Of a stretch of DNA of 64,000 nt, positions 48,901 through 60,900 are shown piece after piece. The stretch spans positions 53,345,411 to 53,409,410 of the forward strand of contig OW203762.1 of the NCBI GenBank assembly GCA_934045905.1. Direction: 5' to 3'. This DNA is from Leuctra nigra (Eukaryota > Arthropoda > Insecta > Plecoptera > Leuctridae). Numbering within the stretch: the first letter of the stretch is position 1; the number at the start of each line of letters is the position of its first letter. The notes under the pieces were generated by a model. The model saw nothing but the letters and a program-made list of their open reading frames with translations, was not told the DNA's origin and did not search any database. The translations under genes were made by a program, and so were the position numbers.

Positions 48901-51900
48901 GCTGGAATAAACTTATCTGAAGATTGGTTTAACAAACTTCCAATATACTTCACTATTCATTATTCAACTATTACATGGGCTGTTTTCGTCTGTTCATAAC
49001 CACTTTCGTTTAATGCCCACACCTTGCATATCAGTTTGACAGTTGTTGAATGGTGTGCAGGTGCCAAGTGACAAGTGCAAGGAGGCCGGCGCCACGCCAG
49101 TCCTGGGTTCGCTCCTCTCCGAGGGCACGATCCGCATGATCACGCAAGGCCAAGAGCTGACCACCGACCTGGACGAGAAGACGCTGGAGGAGATCGGCTT
49201 CAAGGACATGCAGATCATCTTCATCTCGCTCAGTGCGTCGCGGCAGCAGAAGAAGCGGGACTCGCTGGACACTCCGTCTGCGTTGCCCCCGCCGCCGCGA
49301 GAGAGCCTGCCCACGCTGCTGCTCTTGCAGCCGCAGTACTTCGAGCAGCTCTTCGGGCTCATGCACACGCTCAGCTCCATGCGCGCGCACCACATACCTC
49401 ACACCAAGGTCAGTGCCAAGTTATATGCACACCACTTCAGGATTCTTTCTGTTTGCTTTATTTTTGGACACAATGATGATACATTTCATGTTAATAATGT
49501 CACAATGTGAAATACATTTTTTATAATTGTGTTGGTACTTTCTGTTATCTTGCGAGTCATTTTGGTAATTTTGGATCACAGCCCAGTTGGGTTGGTGTTT
49601 TGCTCACAAATAATAATAATAAATAATAAGATATCCACATGTTTTCAACAAGTCTCTTGCCCAGTACTATATTTACATTTGATTGAGATTTTCTTCTAAA
49701 CTCTTTAATAAGTTTGGTGTTGTGTTGCTTAAACTTATTCTACTGAAGTGATCCATCAAATTGATCTTCAATTGATCGGAATGATGTGATCACTGATCTT
49801 GTAACCTGTTGCTTGCTCCAGGCCCAGCTGCTGTCTCGGCGAGTGTGGGACATCCTGACACTCCTTCCTACCAGTCCGACACTGCTCCGAGGGTTCCAGC
49901 ATCTGGACACTCCGCTGCCGCAGATGCTGGACCCCGCCAGTCCGCAGAAGCTCATGTACTCGCTCTACATCGTCGAGTCACTCGGCCGAGTCAAGAAGAA
50001 GGCCGGGGAGGCGGACGATGCAGCCTCGTGGAATGTCAGGTACTACCTGCCACTTACATACCGGCTCTTTATCTGCATTCCCCAACCTCACTCCTCATCA
50101 CGTTCCGAAATCTATTTCAATTTAGGTTCATCTGTTCTGTATCTTCTCTTGGCACAACAACGATCGCTTAAATAATCTGATTGACTGAAAAATATAAAAT
50201 GGCATCTTTAGAAGTCAGTCTATATGATCTCTTTGTCTCCTCTAATGGGGTTGTTCACGCAAAACTATTGTAGATGGCGCTGCTGTTCTAATCGTCCGGG
50301 AGAGAGCCAATCAAAATGCATCTAGCGGAATGGAAGGTTTTTAAACCTTGGCGGGAGTTTGATTCATATATCTTGGATTCAGAGACCAACCAACCTCCAT
50401 TGCCGCTAGCGCTGCGAGTGAGAGCAAATGGCAGTGAACAACCCCATTGGTCATCTCTGATTTCATTGATAAGCATTGATTGTACGGAACCTAACCAGCA
50501 GTTCACTTTTAAGTGATTCTCGGTAATTTTACCTTCCAAATGTAGAATAAATGTATGTTTGATAAAGGTAAATGAACAATGCTTAATAAATTCGTTCAAA
50601 ACGAGCAGATTAAATCATGCCTTGAATCAGGTATTAATAATGAGAACTGAATCACCAGTATTGTGTTGCCATAAGTGTGCCAGAAGAGATGTCAGGTAAA
50701 TGGAATGCAACTCTCTGGGTGTCCATCAAGCTTCATCTCAGCAGCCCGACACAGGAGCAGATCCACAGCGATAATGGAACACCTTTTGTTAGATGTCCAT
50801 TATCTACCTGATCGGATATTCTTCTCAGTGCACGGAACATACTTCACACTATACGTGAGGACACTTATAACTTCCCGCTGATACCAGACCAATGGGGCGA
50901 ACTGCAAGGTCTATAGAGTGATTCATTACTCTTGCTTTTTACAAGGTGGCGCTTAGTAGGTGGGAAGATGAACTATAGTATTTTAAGTAGTAATAGTATT
51001 ATAGTATTATAATTTATACTATAGTATTTACAGTATTTTTTTACCTACATAATATTTAATTATAAAAAGAAACGTTATCAAAACATTTTATTATCATGAT
51101 GTTTTATTATCATGGTCAGAGATGAATCCGTCTTTTTTTTTATCAATGATATTTAGTAATTACTGATTTGGGTTTATATACAATGAATTACCTAGTGGAA
51201 GAAAATAATTAGGGGTGTGCGAATATCCGACTTAGGCGAAGTATTCGGTCGAAGTTGAAGTCGAATACTTCGATTTCGAAGTCGAATAGTGATTTTCTGA
51301 TAAACGAATATTCGAAAAAGTCGAAGTTTATCACGTCAAAAGTTCCCGCGCATTTTTGCCGATAAAGTAGTTCGTCACCAAACACATTTTATCGACGTGG
51401 ACGCGGAAGATGGCAGCCAATCACTGCCTTCGACCCACGACCAATCACAGCCATCGTTGCCAAAAGTGACATTGGCTGGTTTTGTGTCACTCACTTCACG
51501 TGTTTTTACAGCGCCATTTTTTGTCTTTGTGTTTGTGGTTCCAAAATTCAATACGTCAATACGTTTGATCTGATTTTAATTTTTCTCCGATGGATGTAAG
51601 TGACATTGAAGATGATAATAATACAAATCCTCATCAAGATAGTGGGCCGTCACAGCCGTCACGAGACAGTGGTATCATGGCGGCCTATTGTGGAGACGCC
51701 GCGTCGAAAATGTGCCAATATTTGGACCTTTTTCAAAGCCAGCGACGGGTTTGGCACATGCCATCAATGCGGGAAGTCATTGAAAACCCCGTCAAGTAAG
51801 TTTAACAAGTCTAATTTAGTTATGGTTATTATATTAACTAAGGAATAGATACTATTGTTTCGTGAAATAAACATTTTTTAATGGTATTGTACGTCACTTT

Positions 51901-54900
51901 CAGGCACAACAAGTACTTTGAAAAATCACCTTCAAAGCAAACATCCTGAATGATACAAAAAGTACTTGGAACTTGAACTGAAGACTAAAACTGATCGTTA
52001 TGCGGCCGCAGCAGCAGGATCCAGGCAGACGTCATTAGAAAATTGGGCTCTCATTAGTCATTTCTAAGTCAAAGAGGGATGCAATTACAAGTACCATTTC
52101 AATGATGATATAACCAAGGATCTGCGACCTTACAGTTGTATAGAAGACCGTGGATTTGTCCAATGTCCATTTCTAGTATTTTGTTGAAATTGAGTGATAA
52201 TCAAATAAGTAGCTTCCTATCAGCCTACTATGTGATATGTGTATGAATCATAAGACTGGAAAAAACAAATAAAATAATGACTCATTAATGAATAATATGA
52301 ATTATTTGAGAATATTTTAATTACGTTTATTTATTGAACCTTCCTTTAACGTAAATTCATTGTTCAGATCAGGTTCATTTAGGTTCTAGTTGCATTTTTT
52401 TTATATAGTAGGGTGCTTATATAAAAGTAGGATACTATTCGATTACTCTTCGACAAAAACTACTATTCGATATTCGACTTCGATATTCGACTTTTTATGA
52501 GGGAACTATTCGACTTCGACTTCGACTTCAAAAATCACTATTCGCACACCTCTAAAAATAATGTAAACTCAAAATAGCGAATTTATGCTTGACCAAATAA
52601 AACCGGATCTAACTGTAGTGTGTGATGTTGCAGGTTTGTGCAGTACGGCGGTCTGCGCCATCTGTTCGACATCTTCATGTCTGGCGTGCTGCAGCGGTCT
52701 GGCGGCGGCGACGGCAGCGAGTGGCAGCAAGACTGTCTGGCGTCGCTGCTCAAGCTGCTGTGTCAGCTGGGCGTGGCCGAGGAGAGCGAAGACGAGGCTC
52801 CGAGGAAGAGGCAGCGCAAGAAGCCCCCGGCGGCCAGACTCAACGAGGCCATGCTGGCCATGATGTCGGCCGACGGAGTCATGCAGAGGCTCACCAGCAT
52901 CTTGCAGGTCAGACAGAGCACGCTCTTGCGTTGTTATTCAAACAAGTGGGAAACGCTTAATAAGTATTTAAATTTTTAAATATTTGTGGAACATTACATG
53001 TATTTTTTATTGCAAATTACATTGTTTTGAGCTCTTTCACTCGATCTTTCTGTCATAGGTATAAAATATCCAAACATTTTTCATGCTTAGTCTCAATCTA
53101 AGGGTCTCGACATTTGCTGGGAAGGGTTGTATTATATTTCCGGGCAGGGTATTCCAGTAGTGTATACTTCACTAAGGAAGGAATGTTCACCTATATGTGT
53201 GTGGTACCCCCTCTGGAAGAGTATCACATGATGGTCTTGCCTCCCCAGACATTGAACACCCTCAAGTCGTCGTCCTGTATCCCCCCATTAATGAATTAAT
53301 GGAAAATAATAACTACGTTTCTGTAGTTTTATTTACTCATAGTTTGAAGTAGAGTCCCCTCTTATGTACCTATGTTTGTCTGTGACATGAACGCTATTGT
53401 ACAGGAGTCGTCACTGCCGCGCGACCCCGCGCACTACAAGACCGGGTTCTGGGGCCGCGCGCAGGTGGTGCACTACGCCATGGCGCTGCTAGTGTCCTGG
53501 GTGCGCTCGGGCGAACGTGTGCGCCAGGAGCTGTTCGCCGCGCCGCACTTCGCCAGCTGGCTCCAGAGGCTCGTGCTCGAAGACCCAGAGCCCGCCGTCA
53601 GAAGAGAGGTCAGTTCGCTGGCGATTCAAAGCATGAACAATAGCATTAGGGCGAAGATACTAAGTCCAGATATTGGTCTACTCAGTTGTTTTTATGGAAC
53701 TTGCAGTACTTTGTAGGACAGGGCAAATATCAAAGTGTCATTGCCAAATAAATCAAGAGACCGACTGGGCTGAAGAAGCCTGAGATACGAGGCAAAATGC
53801 CTGTAGAAACAAGTGCAAAGACCCCTAGTCATAGTAGACAACGAAAAATTAACAGAAAAGTTGCTCTTAATATATGAAACGGACTTTCAAAATGTAGAAA
53901 GGGCCCATGAACGAAAAGGGCCAGGATGCGATCACATCCCTGCAACTCATGACAGTAGGTTTTATTTAAATTAATACTTGATTAGGACTGAAGCGGTATC
54001 AGTTAGTGAATTATGTAATGAATGCTTGTAGGTTTGCTCTGCGCTCTACCGCCTCTGTCTGGGGGGAACCAAGGACTTCAACGTGACCGCTCACATGCTG
54101 GGTCACCTCATGGAATATCTGCCGGTGGCCGAGGGAATGAGACCGCAGAAGCTGGAGGCTCTGCATCATCCCACGGAGGACGGCAAGGAGCCATACGGAC
54201 CGGCGTGTCGGGACTTCTTCTGGCTGCTCTGTCAGCTGGTGGACAGTCTGGACGAGGAGTTCGTCAAGGAGAGTCTGGAAGACCCCAACGAGAGTGTCTT
54301 GGACATGGACGCCCTGGCCAAGCGGCTGTCGGACTCCATCTTGGCCCGGGAGTATCTCGAGACGCGGCACAACACCGTGGAGGACGACGGACTCATCGGG
54401 TTGCTCAACCTGGCCTGCAGCGTCATGAAGCACAATCCTCCCTTCAAAGTCGGCAAGCACGGTCAAGAGTTCCTGTCTCGGATGTTCGACTTCCTGTTTG
54501 CTCTGCCGGACCCTCGGAGACGCTACTTGCCCAAGTGCAAGTCCACGCTGTCACGCTCGTCGGCGTACGACCTCCTGGTGGAGCTGGTGAAGGGCGCGCC
54601 AGACAACTACCGCCAGATCCACGCCTGTCTTCTGGCGCAGCACAAGCCGGGGCCGCATTCCCCTTACCCGTGGGACTACTGGCCCCACGAGGACGGGAGA
54701 TCGGACTGCGGCTACGTGGGCCTGACCAACCTGGGAGCGACCTGCTACATGGCTTCCTGCATGCAGCATCTGTACATGATGCCGCAAGCAAGGGCGGCCA
54801 TCTTGCGCGCGCAATGCCACGCCACTAGCAAGCACGAAGCCACGCTGGGCGAGCTGCAGCGCATGTTCGCGTACCTGCTGGAGAGCGAGCGCAAGGCGTA

Positions 54901-57900
54901 CAATCCCCGCAGCTTCTGCAAGGTCTACACCATGGACCATCAGCCTCTCAACACAGGAGAGCAGAAAGACATGGCCGAGTTCTTCATCGATCTCGTCTCC
55001 AAGCTGGAGGAGATGACTCCGGAGCTGAAGAAGCTGGTGAAGACGTTGTTCGGCGGCGTCATCAGCAACAACGTGGTCTCTCTTGACTGCGAACACGTGA
55101 GCCGCACGCTAGAGGAGTTCTACACGGTCCGCTGCCAAGTAGCGGACATGCGGAACCTCTACGAGTCTCTGGACGAGGTGACGGTGAAGGACACGCTCGA
55201 GGGAGACAACATGTACACGTGCTCGCAGTGCGGCAAGAAGGTGCGGGCCGAGAAGCGGGCCTGCTTCAAGAAGCTGCCGCACATTCTCTGCTTCAACACC
55301 ATGCGGTACACATTCAACATGGTCACCATGCTCAAGGAGAAAGTCAACACCCACTTCTCATTTCCACTGCGGCTTGACATGTCGGGCTACGTGGAGAAAC
55401 ATCTCATGCCTCAGAGATATCAGGAGGAGAAACGCAAGTCTCAGCTGCGCAAGTCCGAGCAGTCCAAGGAAGAGGAAGAGAAGAGAAAGTCTCTTGCGGC
55501 TCAACCGACAGAAGAGACGGAGGAGGAGAGTAGCAAGCCAGGGCACTCGAAAGACGACGAGGTGAAGACTACAGAGAAGAAGGACGACAATACGTTAGAG
55601 CAGGACAGCAGGGAGAAAGAAACTGATTCAGCCAAGAGTTTTTCAGAGGAGACTGAAACTTATGAATACTCGGACTCGGAAGATTTCAATGAATGCTACG
55701 AATACGACTTGATCGGAGTGACGGTGCATACAGGTACAGCGGATGGTGGGCATTACTATAGTTTCATCCGTGACCGTACGACCACCAGTCGAGACAAGTG
55801 GTTCCTTTTCAACGACGCGGAAGTGAAGCCATTCGACCCAAGCCAGATCGCGTCCGAGTGCTTCGGAGGCGAAATGACCAGCAAGACTTACGACTCTGCC
55901 ACCGACAAGTTCATGGACTTCAGCTTCGAGAAGACCAACAGTGCCTACATGCTGTTCTACGAGTGGTGCAGTCGAGACGGCGAGCAGCGAGGCTCGAAGG
56001 AGGAGGGATGCGAAGCCGTGGCGGTGAAACCCGTGGCCCCGTCGTATCCCTGCGTGGAGTTGAGCAAGGAGCTGGAGGACTGGATCTGGCAGGACAACAT
56101 GCACTTCCTCAACGACAAGAACATTTTCGAGCACGCGTACTTCAACTTCATGTGGCAGGTGTGCGGCTACATCCCGCAGACGCTCATCAGCCACCAGTCG
56201 GAGATCACCGGCATGGCGGCTCAGCTGTCCACCTCCTTCTTCATGGAGTCCTTCATCCACGCCAAGGAGAAGCCGACGATGGTGCAGTGGGTGGAGCTGC
56301 TGACCAAGCAGTTCAACGCCTCGCAAGCCGCCTGCGAGTGGTTCCTCGACCACATGGCGGCCGAGGACTGGTGGCCCATGCAGATCCTGATCAAGTGTCC
56401 CAACCAGTTCGTGCGACAGATGTTCCAGCGCCTGTGCATCCACGTCATTCAGCGCCTGCGGAATGCTCACTACACGCTGTACCTCAAGCCGGACTCAGAA
56501 GACGAAGGGGAAGACTCGGATCCCGGCAAGATCGGAGCTCACTCCTGCGTGACGCGGTTTGTACGAATGCTTCTGCTGCTAATGGAAAACGGAGCCAAGG
56601 CTCATCTGAAACACCTCACCGAGTACTTCGGATTCCTCAATGAGTTTAGTAAGATGGGCGAGGAGGAGACGCAGTTCCTCATCTCCGTGCGAGCGATCTC
56701 CTCCATGGTCAACTTCTATCTCGGACAGAAGTCTCAGGACTATGTGGAGATTGTGAGCGAAGAGGAGGAGGAAGATGATGTGATTCCGCTGCCGACAGAC
56801 AAGTACAAGCCTGCTTCGCTGGAGAAGATGATCACTCTGGTAGCGTCTCTGGTGGAGAAGTCTCGCGGTCCCGACCACATGCTTCAGATCTCCGCGGCCG
56901 ATCAGAGCGCTATTGCCGGGGGCAAGGGATTCCCCTTCCTCTATCTGCAGATCAAGGACTGCATCAACCTCAACCAGACGAGGAACTTGATCTTCGCACT
57001 CTGTCGGTTCAACGAGAGACTCGCTATGCACATCGTCGCCATGATCTTCCAGGCCATCTCCAAGCACACAGAGGTGAGTGTAATGCCATGTGTAGATATT
57101 CATTATCATGAAATAGGTAATATTGTAGGTACGTAACCTAGAGAATGCGCTAATATCAGTATAAGATGGCCACTCACATGTGTGCACCCAGTGCTCGTGC
57201 GGGCAAGTCACTTACATGTCAATCGTAGCGAGTTCAAATAGCTATAATTACATCGCGAAAATACAGAAATGATGCATTCCTCAGTGTCAACAATCAAATT
57301 CAATCGCCATATTTCATTACAGCACATATTCATACACATTCTTGTGAAAACTAGATATCTATTCACCAAAAGCAGCATTTGACAGATTGCAATTGCTTTG
57401 AACAAGGTGTCAAGAAAAATGTGTCAAGACGCCTCGTTCAGAAGGCCGTGATAAAAACAAATGCAAATTGTCAAATTGCAAACTACAACTCCATGATCAA
57501 AGTTGTAAGTTTCAGACGCGGGTCGGGCTTTCCATAATAATCATACTTTCTGAAGTGTTACTCGTTACTTATTACTGAATCCGTGATGTTTTAGCTGTCA
57601 CAGGCGTTCTTCAAGCTGCTCACCCTGATGACCGAGAACCCCGGTGGCTCAGCCGGCTTGCCGTGCTTCACGCAGCTGGTGCTGCAGCGCGTGTGGGAGG
57701 TGGCCGAGTACTGTCCGCAGGCGGCGCTGGACTGGCTGGCCACGCAGGTGCAGCGCAACAAGCTGGCGCACACCTGGGTGCTCTCCAGCATGGAGACATG
57801 GGTGGAGCACTTCCTTATCGGACACGCGCAGCAGAGGGTCAGATCAGGTCAGCCTTACTCACATCCTTATGCTATGGTTGATATAGGTCACATGTGTTCG

Positions 57901-60900
57901 GTACTGCAAATTAAACTCACTTTAAAATGCTTAGTTCTGGATAAAATAGATTTTACATTTCTCTGTTATTCGATTTGATCACTATGCGACTATTTTGATA
58001 GGTACCAACAATCCCCAAGTCAATATTCTCCTAGTCTCCCTTCAAAAGCGTTAAATGACGCTCTACTGCATACACAGAGCGAGTTGATTTCAAGGTCAAA
58101 GAGCTCTGGATTTGCACTCCGAAGGCTTTTTGTGGTTTCCCTCAGTTGAGAGACAAATGCTGGGAAGGTAAAGACAAAACACCACCTTCCATCCATCCCC
58201 TTTCTTCTTCATCATCTCCCATGATCATCGTAATCATTCATCCGTTGCCACGGTCCTAGTTGCTTGCTAACGTGACTTGTTTCCAGCCGCTGCCTACCTG
58301 CTGGTGTGTCTGGTCCCGAGCCAGCACTTCAAGCAGGCGTACCGCAGCTCGCGCAGCTCGGCGCCACACAAGGACCTGGCGGCGTGCAGCGGAGACGCCC
58401 TGCACACGCTGCACCAGGTGTACACCACGCTCCTGCGCCTGCTCAAGCCTGCGCGACACTACACCGACGTCCCCATGCACGGCACGTCCAAGCTAACTGC
58501 GTACTTCGCGCTGCTCTCGTACTGCGTCGTCTCGCGCGCCGAGAAACTCATGGTGAGCTCAGATCGGTTCAGGAAGGAGCAATAGTTATTTATTGGCAAT
58601 TAGGCAGTGGACATTGTACAAGTACAATAGATTACAGTGACTTCCAGGTTATACCACAAGTGGTACTGCTGGATATATTAAAATGTCGATTTATGTTGCC
58701 ATTCAATTTCAACAATCTAGGTGGTGTGCACTATTACAGCGGTCGCCAACCTTTTGGACCTCGCGGACCACTTATATGACAATTTTATATCTCGGGGACC
58801 ACTCAGGCGCGTAAAATACGTATGACGGGAAATACGATTGGTGAGGGAGACAATGGGGGGTCTGGGGGGAGGGCCCCCCAGCACCAAGCGGGTCCGGGGC
58901 GCTTAGCCCCGGAAATTTTTGGTTTTCAGGAAGTCATTTGGCGCGTTTCTACGCTATTTCAGCCAACTTTTTTTTCCAGAAAAAGCGTTTAAAATAACTC
59001 TTATAGGTATTGGAAAAATACTCGGAAACTGATATTATTTTCATTATAGAGCTAGTGAATAAGTATAGTTGGTAGGTAGATACTTTGTAAAGGCATTATT
59101 ACGTATTGAAACATGTCCGAATTCAATACATTTGTGTTGTGCCATTTTTCTAAATTAAATAAATTGCATGGAAACTTAAAAGTAAACTTCCAATTTTCTC
59201 TGCGGACCACCAAAATTTTCTCGCGGACCACCAGTGGTCCGCGGACCACCGGTTGGCGACCGCTGCACTATTATATACCTACTACTACTTATAATTCACT
59301 AAGTTATTAAAAGAACAGACACATTATATTTATAACAATTCACTTTAACATGAGTCACCATATAATCTGGACTGTAGGTAGTCACTCACTGTAGTTGTCT
59401 GCTTAGAAATACAAATAAAGATGATTGATTGAATGTGTGTCGCAGTTCGGCCCGTTCTTCTTGGACCTGTGGAACCTGTTCCATCCGAAGCTGTCTGAGC
59501 CGTCCATCTCGGTGCACCACAACAAGCAGGCGCTGCTGGTGTTCTGGCACAGCGTCTGCATCGACTGCCCGGAGAATGTGCAACTTATCCTGCAGAATCC
59601 CAACGTCACCAAGAACATCGCCTTCAACTACATACTGTATGTATCATCTGTCTGCTATGTTGTCGTATTCGTGCATATGCAGGGAGAAAGAGAGAACAGA
59701 TTTAATTAAGAGAAGAATGTGAAGTTAGAGTTAAACTGTTACTGTAAGATTTTTTTCTGAAATTGTTATGTATGCTGGCAAAATTTGCAGTGAGAAAAAC
59801 AACCATTCTGTTTCTTATATTTAAGTTCGGGACTCCGTTTGTTCATCGTTTTTACTACACATTTTGTGTATTTCATGTGAAAATAGCATGAATGGCATTA
59901 TGTAAAATTTTCTGTGATCATGTAATGCCCATGATCTGATTGTACTTTTTTGCCTTAAATTTGTTTTACTTTTACTCTTGCTATGACTGAGATGGCTTTG
60001 CGAATGGTTTGAAACGGAATGTTGAGTCCAACCTGGCAAGCGTGTTGAAGAAGGCAATGTGTTGTGTTCAGGGCCGATCACGACGATCAAGAAGTGGTGC
60101 TGTTCAATCGCAGCATGTTGCCGGCGTACTACGGCCTGCTGCGGCTCTGCTGTCAGCAGTCGCGCGCCTTCGCCCGCCAACTCTCCATCCACCAGAACCT
60201 GCAGTGGGCCTTCAAGAACATCACACCGCATCCCACCAACTACAGTGCGGTGAGTTCACGGAGTTTCTACTACCCTGGGTCGACTACCTACATGTTTAAA
60301 ACAAAATACTATGACAAGAATAGTAGGTACAGGAGAACTATAATTTCTACAGACATTGACTTGAAAATGAAATCGGATTTTACGTTTCTTTTTATTGATT
60401 AGTAGTAGGTATTCCAATAAACAATTTTACAAAATTGAAATAAGATAAAATTACTAGGGATGTGCGAGTTTAAGATGTTTGTGTATGAGTGTGGGCTGTC
60501 GAGTTTTAGTTTGGATTGGTTAAACTCAACTACATACTTACTTATTTCGAGTTTGGGGGATTTCATATTTCTAACGTTGGTACCTATCATAGTTACACTC
60601 TTCGCACATAGAAAGTGTGGTGATGCAGCCGCGCGCCAAAACCAGGAACTGTGTGCTTGTGTGCTAATGAAAAATTGTTCCCTCCGCTACGGAAAAAGTG
60701 CGTTGTTTTGTTTGTGTTTGTTTGTTCGTCTGAACTCATACTCGAGATGTGAATCTTTTTTTTCTCAAACTCAAACTCAAACTCTAAATCCCAAACTCGC
60801 ACACCCCTAAAAATTACCATTATCTACCAATTACCAAATATACACTATGATTGATCTGTTTGAATGTACAGCCTGGCTAATCTGCTTGTGTTCTGTCTGC

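Noticed and set aside
50031..50036. Alternative donor GTCAGG for USP34 exon 13
   Set aside because: It would put exon 14 out of frame; the donor at 50040 restores WNVRFVQYGGL.
55643..56470. Minus-strand 275-codon and plus-strand 281-codon frames over USP34 exon 16
   Set aside because: Alternative frames of a GC-rich, conserved exon; no domain and no independent support.
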